Below are positions 1 to 6,755 of a stretch of 47,808 nucleotides of DNA, piece by piece. The first letter of the stretch is position 1, and the number at the start of each line of letters is the position of its first letter. The notes under the pieces were generated by a model, which made no database searches, had not been told where the DNA came from, and was given only the letters and a program-made list of their open reading frames with translations. This DNA is from an uncultured Oscillospiraceae bacterium. GTDB lineage: Bacteria; Bacillota_A; Clostridia; Oscillospirales; Oscillospiraceae. Location: NCBI GenBank assembly GCA_900757695.1, contig CAAEOU010000099.1:1-47808 (forward strand). The letters run 5' to 3'. The translations under genes and the position numbers were made by a program.

Positions 1-2
1 TG

Positions 3-1040
3 ACTGTGGCAACGGTGGCGCTGTGTAGGAATATTTTGATCTGGACCAATACCCCGGACGAGGTGTTTCGGGAGGCTTATGACTATATTGTCATTATCTT
101 TCTGGGAATCCCGGTAACGATCCTCTATAATACACTTTCCGGGATCATTCGTTCCCTTGGCGATGCCAGAACGCCGCTGTACTTTCTGGTGTTTTCCAGC
201 CTGCTGAATGTGGCGCTGGATCTGCTGCTGATTCTTGCCATTCCCATGGGGGTGGCTGGCGCAGCCTGGGCTACCGTGATCTCTCAGTTGGTATCCGGAA
301 TCCTTTGCCTGCTGTTTATGGCAAAGCGCTTCCCCATCCTGCATCTGAGCCGGGACGATATGAAGCTCCGGGGAAGCTATGCCGGACGGCTCTGTGCGAT
401 GGGGATTCCCATGGGACTTCAGTATTCCATTACCGCCATCGGCTGCCTGATCCTTCAGGCGGCGGTGAACATGCTGGGGGCAGTGAGCATTGCGGCCATG
501 ACTGCGGGCGGTAAGGTCGGAAACCTTATGTGCTGCCCGCTGGATGCCATGGGCTCCACCATGGCCACCTATGGCGGCCAAAATCTTGGTGCGGGGCGGC
601 TGGATCGAATTCATAAAGGACTGAAAAGCTGCCTTGTAATGGGCTGCATCTATTCGGTGATCGCTTTTGTGATCCTGTGGTTCTTTGGCAGGGAGCTGTC
701 CATGCTCTTCCTTGACCGAGGGGAGACGGAAATCCTGGATGGGGCAAGGGAGTTCCTTGTATTAAATTCCGCATTTTACATTCCATTGGCTTTTGTCAAT
801 ATTGTCCGCTTTATGATTCAGGGCATTGGCTTTTCTAAGCTGGCACTGTTTGCGGGGGTATTTGAAATGATCGCCCGCAGTGCGGTAAGTCTGCTGCTGG
901 TGCCGGTGTTTGGGTATGCGGCGGTTTGTCTGGCCAGCCCGGCGGCATGGATTCTCGCAGACTGCTTCCTGATCCCGGCGTATTGCTACGCCATGCGGAC
1001 CCTGAAAAAGGCCATGCCCGATGCGGTCACAATGGCCTGA
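3..1040 (+). CDS. MATE family efflux transporter, 5'-truncated by window edge
   Basis: This is the C-terminal three quarters (about 345 residues) of a multidrug and toxin extrusion (MATE) transporter, an inner-membrane antiporter that uses a cation gradient to expel small molecules. The frame is open to the left edge, so the GTG at 6 is internal and the true start lies outside the window. Visible are about nine hydrophobic helices, and family-like stretches such as NTLSGIIRSLGDARTPLYF and YGGQNLGAGRLDRI. MATE proteins usually have about 450 residues and 12 helices, which fits the missing N-terminus. It ends in a strong hairpin terminator and has no operon partner inside the window. The substrate cannot be told from sequence. 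Confidence 0.9.
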   Translation, partial: TVATVALCRNILIWTNTPDEVFREAYDYIVIIFLGIPVTILYNTLSGIIRSLGDARTPLYFLVFSSLLNVALDLLLILAIPMGVAGAAWATVISQLVSGILCLLFMAKRFPILHLSRDDMKLRGSYAGRLCAMGIPMGLQYSITAIGCLILQAAVNMLGAVSIAAMTAGGKVGNLMCCPLDAMGSTMATYGGQNLGAGRLDRIHKGLKSCLVMGCIYSVIAFVILWFFGRELSMLFLDRGETEILDGAREFLVLNSAFYIPLAFVNIVRFMIQGIGFSKLALFAGVFEMIARSAVSLLLVPVFGYAAVCLASPAAWILADCFLIPAYCYAMRTLKKAMPDAVTMA

Positions 1041-1049
1041 TCCATTTAG

Positions 1050-1091
1050 AAAAAATGCGTACTACATCAGATGGTGTAGTACGCATTTTTT
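1050..1091 (+). terminator. Intrinsic terminator after MATE gene
   Basis: Perfect 17-bp inverted repeat (1050-1066 and 1075-1091) with an 8-nt loop. The stem begins in A-run and ends in T-run, so it could end transcription from both sides. Confidence 0.85.
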
Positions 1092-1129
1092 GCAGCTAAA
1101 ATCCCTCGGTACAGGCCCATGGACGCAAA

Positions 1130-1156
1130 AAGGCCGCTGCATTTTGCAGCGGCCTT
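1130..1156 (-). terminator. Intrinsic terminator of the PH-like gene
   Basis: A 12-bp perfect stem (1130-1141 / 1145-1156) with a 3-nt loop. It lies just after the minus-strand stop at 1163 and is followed on the minus strand by TTTTT. Confidence 0.85.
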
Positions 1157-1162
1157 ACGCTC

Positions 1163-1534
1163 TTACATGGGACCGCCGCCGCCCATCTGGGGGGGCGTCC
1201 ACATTTCGTTGTCTTCATGTACTGTGATGTTGTTGTCCTTGGCAAACTTCAGCATCTGCTTTTTGGCCTTGTCCCAGGAACCCTTCTCCTTGCTCTCCAG
1301 CGCTTCCTTGGTGATGGGCATACCATCCGCACCGCCGCCGGGGCCACCTGCACCGCCCTTGGTCTTAATCAGCATGACCTCAGAGGGGACCTTCTTAAAG
1401 AGCTTCTTCTGCATGGTGGGCTGGAAGGTGATGGTTGTGATCTGATCAGCACGGATGTTCATGGTCATCGCCTGCTTGTCGGCCATCCGCAGCACGAACT
1501 CTGTTTTGTCAAACAGGATATCTGCCTTTGGCAT
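1163..1534 (-). CDS. Small PH-like protein with Gly-Pro-rich segment
   Basis: Unrecognised 123-residue soluble protein. The start at 1534 was chosen because GGAGG sits 6 nt upstream; a further ATG at 1552 has no such site. Residues 1-58 alternate short beta-strand-like hydrophobic stretches (ADILFDKTEFVLRM, DQITTITFQP, SEVMLIKT), resembling bacterial PH-like barrels; this is a weak pattern match. Residues 60-71 are a Gly/Pro-rich linker (GGAGGPGGGADG), followed by a Lys-rich helix and a GGGGPM end. It diverges from the NTF2-like operon at 1823, and Gly-Pro segments recur in that operon's third protein and in the nearby oxidoreductase, suggesting a shared pathway. No catalytic motif is visible. 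Confidence 0.7.
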   Translation of the reverse strand: MPKADILFDKTEFVLRMADKQAMTMNIRADQITTITFQPTMQKKLFKKVPSEVMLIKTKGGAGGPGGGADGMPITKEALESKEKGSWDKAKKQMLKFAKDNNITVHEDNEMWTPPQMGGGGPM

Positions 1535-1592
1535 ATCGATTCCTCCATTCAATTCACATAATTCCCCGGCATCTTCTACAGGATCAAAGAAG

Positions 1593-1637
1593 ATACCATT
1601 TCAAACTAAGAATATACCATTTGGTGATGTTTGTCAA
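1593..1637 (-). promoter_or_regulatory. Possible promoter with two direct repeats
   Basis: On the minus strand TTGACA (1632-1637) and TATATT (1611-1616) are separated by 15 nt, shorter than ideal. The plus-strand nonamer ATACCATTT occurs at 1593-1601 and 1614-1622, exactly 21 bp (two helical turns) apart and overlapping the -10. That is the geometry of a regulator site. The regulator is unknown. Confidence 0.4.
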
Positions 1638-1756
1638 ACGCCTCTTTGTGCGGTGTGGGTGCATTTGTTGCATTGTAACAAGGAATTCTCATTTGATTTA
1701 TTAACAATGTTTTTCACCAGCATAACTATAGGGAATGCCGCATAGCTTTTCCGCAT

Positions 1757-1785
1757 TTCATTTTCAAAATAACTGCCGGTATAAT
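1757..1785 (+). promoter_or_regulatory. Possible promoter of the NTF2-like operon
   Basis: A perfect TATAAT lies at 1780-1785, about 37 nt before the start codon at 1823. The -35 region (TTCATT at 1757-1762, 17-nt spacing) is poor, which may mean activator dependence. Confidence 0.45.
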
Positions 1786-1822
1786 GAAAAACATGAAGCG
1801 AATATAAGAAAGGAGCGTACCT

Positions 1823-2581
1823 ATGTCATTCCTGAAATTCAACACAGAAGAGCTGGTAGGCCGCTTTGAAGACCGAAGAGATGTCAAGAATCTGGCAGGC
1901 AAATATGTTATGAGTCTGCTGCTCAAGAAGGAGCCAACGATTCTGGAGGATCTGTGGTCAGAGCGGGAGGATGTTTCGCTGGGCGTCAACAGCGGATATT
2001 ATTCCGGCAGAGCGGCACTGAAGGCTTATTATGCGTCCATTGACGCAGCTACCAAGAAAAAGGCGCAGGTGCTGAAGTCGGTATTCCCGGAGGATCTTGG
2101 GGAATATTCCGATGAAAAGCTCTATGGCCGCGGCCCCATGGAGATCCGTTCTCTGGACAATGCCATCATTGAGGTGGCAGAAGACGGCGCAACGGCAAAG
2201 GCATTTTTCTATGTATTTGGCCTTGTCACAGATATTTCGGAGCGGGGGCCCATTTCCAATTGGGTGCTGGGCAGCATCTGCTTTGACTTTATTCGGGAGC
2301 ACGACCAGTGGAAAATCTGGCATGTGCTGTATCTGGAGGACATTGATGTGCCTGCGGGCAAAAAGTGGGGCGATCTTAACGCCATCGAGCAGTTCCCTGA
2401 GATGCCGGAGTTTGCGGCCATGAAGGGCATGGCGCTGGAGCAGCCCAATGTTGCCATGGAGCTTCGGCAGCTGTATACCGGTTCCCGCCCCTTTACAAGA
2501 CTGCCCAAGGTACCGGAGCCCTATGATACCTTTGAAAACACCTTCAGCTATGGAGCGGAGAGTCAGGAGGCGCTGAGATGA
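1823..2581 (+). CDS. NTF2/SnoaL-like protein 1
   Basis: A 252-residue soluble protein of the nuclear transport factor 2 fold, the cone-shaped barrel shared by ketosteroid isomerases, SnoaL cyclases and bile-acid dehydratase BaiE. Family-like signs are an N-terminal helix, LW near residue 45, GYYSGRAALKAYY near 60, and the core strand QWKIWHVLYLEDIDV. BaiE-type proteins have about 165 residues; this one adds a C-terminal arm of about 75 residues ending in a Pro-rich PEPYDTFENTFSYG stretch that is loosely echoed in the next two genes. The start has AAGGAG 8 nt upstream. Its stop overlaps the next start in ATGA, so the three genes are translationally coupled. Substrate unknown; isomerase, dehydratase or binding roles are all possible. 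Confidence 0.8.
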   Translation: MSFLKFNTEELVGRFEDRRDVKNLAGKYVMSLLLKKEPTILEDLWSEREDVSLGVNSGYYSGRAALKAYYASIDAATKKKAQVLKSVFPEDLGEYSDEKLYGRGPMEIRSLDNAIIEVAEDGATAKAFFYVFGLVTDISERGPISNWVLGSICFDFIREHDQWKIWHVLYLEDIDVPAGKKWGDLNAIEQFPEMPEFAAMKGMALEQPNVAMELRQLYTGSRPFTRLPKVPEPYDTFENTFSYGAESQEALR

Positions 2582-3369
2582 GCAAGAAAAAGGTTTATTC
2601 CGATGACGAGCGTGTGATCCGCATCTGGGATATTGAGACCGTTAAGGATCTGATGTCCCGCCGTCAGGTCATGCAGATGAACAATGACCGCCGGGCTGAG
2701 CTGGAGACCCTGTGGGTCAAGGAGCCGGCGCATCAGGCAACGGCTTCACTGGGCTCTAACTGGGGCTATTATGTTGGTATGCCGGAAATCGAGCGGTTTT
2801 ATGTGGCAGAGTATACGGAAAAGCTTCAGAAGGCACTGGAAGAAAAATGTGCAGCCAATTCTCAGCTTCAGAATATTCGTGACAGCTTTGGCTATGGCGA
2901 CCTCATTGCCCATCATGTATCTACCCCCTGCGTGGTGCTGGCAGACGATGGAAAGACGGCCAAGGGCGTATGGTATTCGCTGGGCGTAGAGTGCACTGGC
3001 AATCCCGATGGCACCTGCAAGGCCATGTGGTATCCGGAGCGGGTCTGCGCAGACTTTGTAAAGGAAAATGATGGTGAATGGCGGATCTGGCATGTGCTGG
3101 TATCCAACGATGTGACCTATGGGGCCGGTACCAATCTGGGTGATGTGGAGACCTTTACCGGAAAGCCTACGCTGGCACAGCAGGAGTTTGGAACCCCCAC
3201 CCTGCCCTATGTGGTGCATAATCCCGACTATGGCTGGTCGGATGCCTACCCCACCGTTCCCCCAGTGGCCTATGCGTCCTATGATCCGGAAAAGAGCTTT
3301 GGTGCAGAAGGCCGGCCCCAGTGGCATAAGGGGCATCCCAACTATAGAAAGGAGTATCAGGGCAAATGA
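2578..3369 (+). CDS. NTF2/SnoaL-like protein 2
   Basis: A 263-residue paralogue of the preceding gene. It shows LWVKEP, GYYVGMPEIERFY and the barrel strand EWRIWHVLVSNDV in the same order, then a C-terminal extension rich in Pro and aromatic residues (for example VPPVAYASYDPEKSFG). It starts within the stop of the upstream gene (ATGA at 2578) and its own stop overlaps the third gene's start in the same way, so the three products are probably made in fixed proportion and may form a hetero-oligomer, which is common for NTF2-fold enzymes. That is inference. No signal peptide, so it acts in the cytosol. The conserved IWH motif could place a histidine in the cavity, but a catalytic set cannot be assigned without a structure. 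Confidence 0.8.
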   Translation: MSKKKVYSDDERVIRIWDIETVKDLMSRRQVMQMNNDRRAELETLWVKEPAHQATASLGSNWGYYVGMPEIERFYVAEYTEKLQKALEEKCAANSQLQNIRDSFGYGDLIAHHVSTPCVVLADDGKTAKGVWYSLGVECTGNPDGTCKAMWYPERVCADFVKENDGEWRIWHVLVSNDVTYGAGTNLGDVETFTGKPTLAQQEFGTPTLPYVVHNPDYGWSDAYPTVPPVAYASYDPEKSFGAEGRPQWHKGHPNYRKEYQGK

Positions 3370-4325
3370 AGAAACATCTGACACTTTCTCAGCGGATTCA
3401 CAATGCGGAGGGAATGCAGGCCGCGGAGTCCCTCCATGCCCGCCACACCTATCTGCATGCCACCTCCTACTGCAAGGAGGAGTGGGGTGAATTCTGGGAT
3501 ACCAGCGAAGAGGCATCCTGGGGCCACCTGTTCGGCGTTATGTGCGGATTTGATGAGATCTGGTATAACAGCGTTTCCAACTATGATCCGGACGGCTTCC
3601 GGGGCTACATTAATCTGGTCAAGCAGCACCCGGAGATCTCGTGGTTTGATGCACGGTCTATGCGTGAGATATCCATGCACACGCTGGCTACTGATATTAT
3701 TGAGGCGGCAGACGATGGCAAGACAGTCCGGGCTTCCTTCCTGACACCCGGTGTACTGGTATTTGCGCTCAATGCCAATCACCATTACCGTGGACTGACG
3801 CTCTGGGAGCGGTATGGTTCTGACTTTGTGTATGATGAGGAAGCCGATGAGTGGCTGTATCTCCATGAGCAGGTGTGCCCGGATATGGGCGGCCCCATGG
3901 ATGTGTGCAACCCCGGCATGGATGCCTATAACAAGCTCATGGGCATTGGCGGCGGCCCCGGTGGCCCCGGCCCCGGCCCAGGTCCCGGCGCAGGCGGTCC
4001 CCCGCAGGGACAGGGCGGCGCACCCGGTGCAGGCGGTCCTCCACCTCAGGGACAGGGCGGCGCACCCGGAGCGGGCGGCCCCCCGCAGGGACAGGGCGGC
4101 AACGCACAGGTGCCCGGAATGGCTGTCAAGGAGAAGGGTGCGACTCGTGGTGCAACCTCTGCGGGCGGCGCCAAGGGCGAGGTGCATGTAAAGGTGCCCG
4201 GCCCCATTCACTTCAACTATACGCCGATTATGCATGTGCAGAATACCGTACCGTGGCCTGAACCCTATAAGACCATGGATCGGGAGCATACCTATCGGAT
4301 CTATGAGACACCGAAGGTGGACTAA
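3366..4325 (+). CDS. NTF2/SnoaL-like protein 3 with collagen-like Gly-Pro tract
   Basis: A 319-residue protein. Residues 1-180 are a divergent NTF2-like domain (EEWGEFWDTSEEASWGH, RGYINLVKQH, EWLYLHEQVCPDM). Residues 195-246 are low-complexity Gly-Pro-Gln: a GPGPGPG run, then about three copies of a 13-14 residue unit of the type AGGPPQGQGGAPG. A further 70 residues end with the Pro-rich tail VPWPEPYKTMDREHTY. It is coupled to the upstream gene by ATGA and is last in the operon, followed by a terminator. The tract is an insertion between the fold and the tail rather than a terminal tag. The same kind of segment appears in the convergent oxidoreductase. Function unknown. Confidence 0.78.
   Translation: MKKHLTLSQRIHNAEGMQAAESLHARHTYLHATSYCKEEWGEFWDTSEEASWGHLFGVMCGFDEIWYNSVSNYDPDGFRGYINLVKQHPEISWFDARSMREISMHTLATDIIEAADDGKTVRASFLTPGVLVFALNANHHYRGLTLWERYGSDFVYDEEADEWLYLHEQVCPDMGGPMDVCNPGMDAYNKLMGIGGGPGGPGPGPGPGAGGPPQGQGGAPGAGGPPPQGQGGAPGAGGPPQGQGGNAQVPGMAVKEKGATRGATSAGGAKGEVHVKVPGPIHFNYTPIMHVQNTVPWPEPYKTMDREHTYRIYETPKVD
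3954..4103 (+). repeat. In-frame tandem repeats encoding Gly-Pro-Gln tract
   Basis: DNA-level imperfect tandem repeats of about 39-42 bp, preceded by a CCCCGG-rich run. They encode residues about 197-246 of the third NTF2-like protein. Such repeats can change copy number by slippage, so tract length may vary between strains. Confidence 0.75.
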
Positions 4326-4337
4326 AATACATCATAT

Positions 4338-4368
4338 AAAGCCGGTCAGTTTATCTGGCCGGCTTTTT
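4338..4368 (+). terminator. Terminator of NTF2-like operon
   Basis: A 12-bp stem (AAAGCCGGTCAG paired with CTGGCCGGCTTT, one G-T pair) with a 5-nt loop, followed by T residues, 12 nt after the stop at 4325. Confidence 0.85.
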
Positions 4369-4401
4369 GTGAAACGGTGTGATTCTGCATAATAAAGTAC
4401 A

Positions 4402-4432
4402 AGAGGGAAGCGGATGTACACCGCTTCCCTCT
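4402..4432 (-). terminator. Hairpin downstream of oxidoreductase 1
   Basis: A perfect 12-bp stem (4402-4413 / 4421-4432) with a 7-nt loop, just past the minus-strand stop at 4444. The U-tract is weak, so termination may be partial. Confidence 0.65.
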
Positions 4433-4443
4433 TCTTAAAATAA

Positions 4444-6567
4444 TTAAATCTGATTTGCTGCGCCGAAGGCAGTGGTAACCGCAAAATGGACATTGCCGAC
4501 CCGGAAACAATCGCCTACAAAGTCGGTGCGATCTGCGGCGCCATAGAGAGCAGTGCAGCCCTCGGTGTTGGGCCGTGCGCCGGTGCACATGATCACGCAG
4601 TCGCAGTCGATGCGCTTTTCCTTGCCCTCAAAGTTCACATAGCTGACGCCGCTATCGTCAATGGACAGATATTTCTCGATGCCCTTGACCCAGTAGAAGT
4701 TATCCAGCTTCAACCATGCATCCTCCAGCATGGTCACATAGTGCGCATGGGGAGCATCGGAGGCCAGAGACTTCTGTCGGCAGAGCACCGTGACCTTGTG
4801 CCCCTTCTCGGCCAGATCCATGGCGGTCTCTACGCCGGTCTCACTGCCGCCGATGACTACAATGTTATGGGGCAGCTCGTCCTCGTGGCCAAAGACATCC
4901 ATGCAGGTGAGCACCTTGTCGGATTGGGCGCCGGGGATGTTTGCCTTGGTAAACACGGGGCCGATGGCCACGATCACATGATCGTAGTGCTCCTGTGCCA
5001 GCATATCCTTTGTGGCTTCGGTATTCAGCTTGATATCTACGCCCTTCTTGTAGCACTGGCGGATCAGGAAATCCTTGAAGTCCTGCAGGGGCCACTTAAA
5101 GGAGGCAAAGTCAGCGTGGATCAGCTGGCCGCCCAGCTGCGCTTCCTTCTCATAAAGGGTGACCTGATGGCCACGATCCCGCAGGGTCATGGCTGCATAC
5201 ATACCGGCCGGGCCGCCGCCTACAACGGCAACCTTCTTTTCACGCTCCACGGGAGCGATCATCCGGTCAATCTTGTCTTCCAGCCCGATCAGGGGGTTTA
5301 CGGAGCAGAAGGAACGGAATTTGTCGGTATCATTGGGCACATGGCACTTGTTGCAGCGGACGCAGGGGGTAATGTCTTCCCCACGACCCTCATAGAGCTT
5401 CTTGCCGTATTCACTGTCACAGATCCAGCTTCTTGCCATGCATACCAGATCGGCCTGCTCGTTGGCAATGACGGATTCGCAGAGGTCGGCATCGTGGAGA
5501 CCGGCAGTGGCGCCGATCAGCAGCTTTGCGCCACGGAGGTGACAATCACGAGTTACTGCGGTGGTAACCTCCTCATTGGGCCAGCGGGTGGCACGGGTGG
5601 AGGTAAAGCCGGTGGGATGCTGGGGATCCTGTACGCCGTTGCGGATGGAGAGAATATCGCAGTGGCCTTCCAGCAGCCGAGCCAGCTGAACGGTGTCGGC
5701 AATGGTAGCACCGCCGGGCTCCGTACCGGAGATCAGAACCTCCAGCGGGAAGTCCTTGCCCAGCGTCTGCTTCATGGCATCCAGAAACTCGATCAGGAAA
5801 CGGGTGCGGTTTTCCACGGTATCAACGCCGTATTCGTCGTGACGGTGATTGGTCAGGGGACTCCAGAACTGTGCGCCCGGGCCGCCGCGGTAGGCATTGT
5901 GGAAGGAGAACATCTGGAAGCCCAGCGCCTTGAGCTCCTTTGCACTGGCAACGGCTGTGTCGATGTACTCGTGCATCTGTGACTTGGTAAAGGTGTCGGC
6001 AATGGAAGGGCCGGGATTCAGAATCTGAATGGGAGATTTCTTTACGGCAGGAACCGTCTCCTCAAAGGGGCCGCCGAACATATCGGGCATTCCGCCGCCG
6101 GGGCCACCCGGGCCACCGGGACCACCCGGGCCGCCGGGACCACCAGGGCCATCCTTCTTATCTCCCTGTGCCATCATCATGGCCTGAGGGCCCATGCCCT
6201 GCTCTTCGGTGCGGGTAAAGGTGGCATTGGGGCCGGTGATGGGGATGGAGCCGTAATAGCGAATGGCGTCGATCATCTGACACAGATAGTTGTGGGTGGA
6301 GGTGTTGTCGATGTCCATAATGGAGAAATGGGCTGGCGTGAAATCAATGCCGGCCTTGGCAGGGGAGCCGTGCTCCAGATGGTTGATGTAGACACCGGCG
6401 GCACCGTTTTTTGCGCGGTTGGCCATCATAGTGATCCACTTTTCCGTGGGATAGGGCTCCGTGCCCTGAACGAAATGGGGCGTTGCGGCGGTGGCTTCCA
6501 TACGGTTCTTAAACAGAAGATTGCCGACCTGAACCGGGGAAAGCAGATGAGAATAGCGAATGCTCAC
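4444..6567 (-). CDS. OYE-type FMN/4Fe-4S/FAD oxidoreductase 1 (enoate reductase-like)
   Basis: A 707-residue member of the 2,4-dienoyl-CoA reductase/BaiCD/2-enoate reductase family, which moves electrons from NAD(P)H through FAD and a 4Fe-4S cluster to FMN to reduce activated C=C bonds. Domains: OYE barrel about 1-390; cluster Cys402-x2-Cys405-x2-Cys408-x12-Cys421; FAD motif VAVVGGGPAG near 447; second nucleotide fold VVIGGSETG near 570. Two oddities: a Gly-Gly-Pro run at about 140-160 inside the barrel, and an altered catalytic segment (FHNAYRGGPGAQFWSP, His223) where the family has HGAHGYLLxxFLSP. It converges on the NTF2-like operon. Cytosolic. The substrate is not deducible; an alpha,beta-unsaturated carbonyl compound (steroid-like, plant phenolic or enoate) is likely. 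Confidence 0.85.
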   Translation of the reverse strand: MSIRYSHLLSPVQVGNLLFKNRMEATAATPHFVQGTEPYPTEKWITMMANRAKNGAAGVYINHLEHGSPAKAGIDFTPAHFSIMDIDNTSTHNYLCQMIDAIRYYGSIPITGPNATFTRTEEQGMGPQAMMMAQGDKKDGPGGPGGPGGPGGPGGPGGGMPDMFGGPFEETVPAVKKSPIQILNPGPSIADTFTKSQMHEYIDTAVASAKELKALGFQMFSFHNAYRGGPGAQFWSPLTNHRHDEYGVDTVENRTRFLIEFLDAMKQTLGKDFPLEVLISGTEPGGATIADTVQLARLLEGHCDILSIRNGVQDPQHPTGFTSTRATRWPNEEVTTAVTRDCHLRGAKLLIGATAGLHDADLCESVIANEQADLVCMARSWICDSEYGKKLYEGRGEDITPCVRCNKCHVPNDTDKFRSFCSVNPLIGLEDKIDRMIAPVEREKKVAVVGGGPAGMYAAMTLRDRGHQVTLYEKEAQLGGQLIHADFASFKWPLQDFKDFLIRQCYKKGVDIKLNTEATKDMLAQEHYDHVIVAIGPVFTKANIPGAQSDKVLTCMDVFGHEDELPHNIVVIGGSETGVETAMDLAEKGHKVTVLCRQKSLASDAPHAHYVTMLEDAWLKLDNFYWVKGIEKYLSIDDSGVSYVNFEGKEKRIDCDCVIMCTGARPNTEGCTALYGAADRTDFVGDCFRVGNVHFAVTTAFGAANQI

Positions 6568-6715
6568 GTTTCATTTCCTCCTTGTTCCCGGAAATGTTCC
6601 GGGGCCATAATATATTGCTATTATATCGAACGATTTAACTGTTTGCAATCATCCACTTGGCTTTTCTGCAACAGCCTGTGTGATTTTCGGTAAAATTTTT
6701 GAAATGGAATAGAAA

Positions 6716-6744
6716 GGCCCTGCCGCCGTGACGGCGGCAGGGCC
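6716..6744 (-). terminator. Terminator of substrate-binding protein 1
   Basis: A GC-rich 12-bp perfect stem (GGCCCTGCCGCC and its complement) with a 5-nt loop, 11 nt past the stop at 6756. It separates this gene from the oxidoreductase downstream. Confidence 0.8.
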
Positions 6745-6755
6745 AAATGAGGGGG

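Noticed and set aside
3954..4103. Tandem repeats as a CRISPR array
   Set aside because: Repeats are contiguous, in frame and encode Gly-Pro-Gln residues, with no spacers or cas genes.
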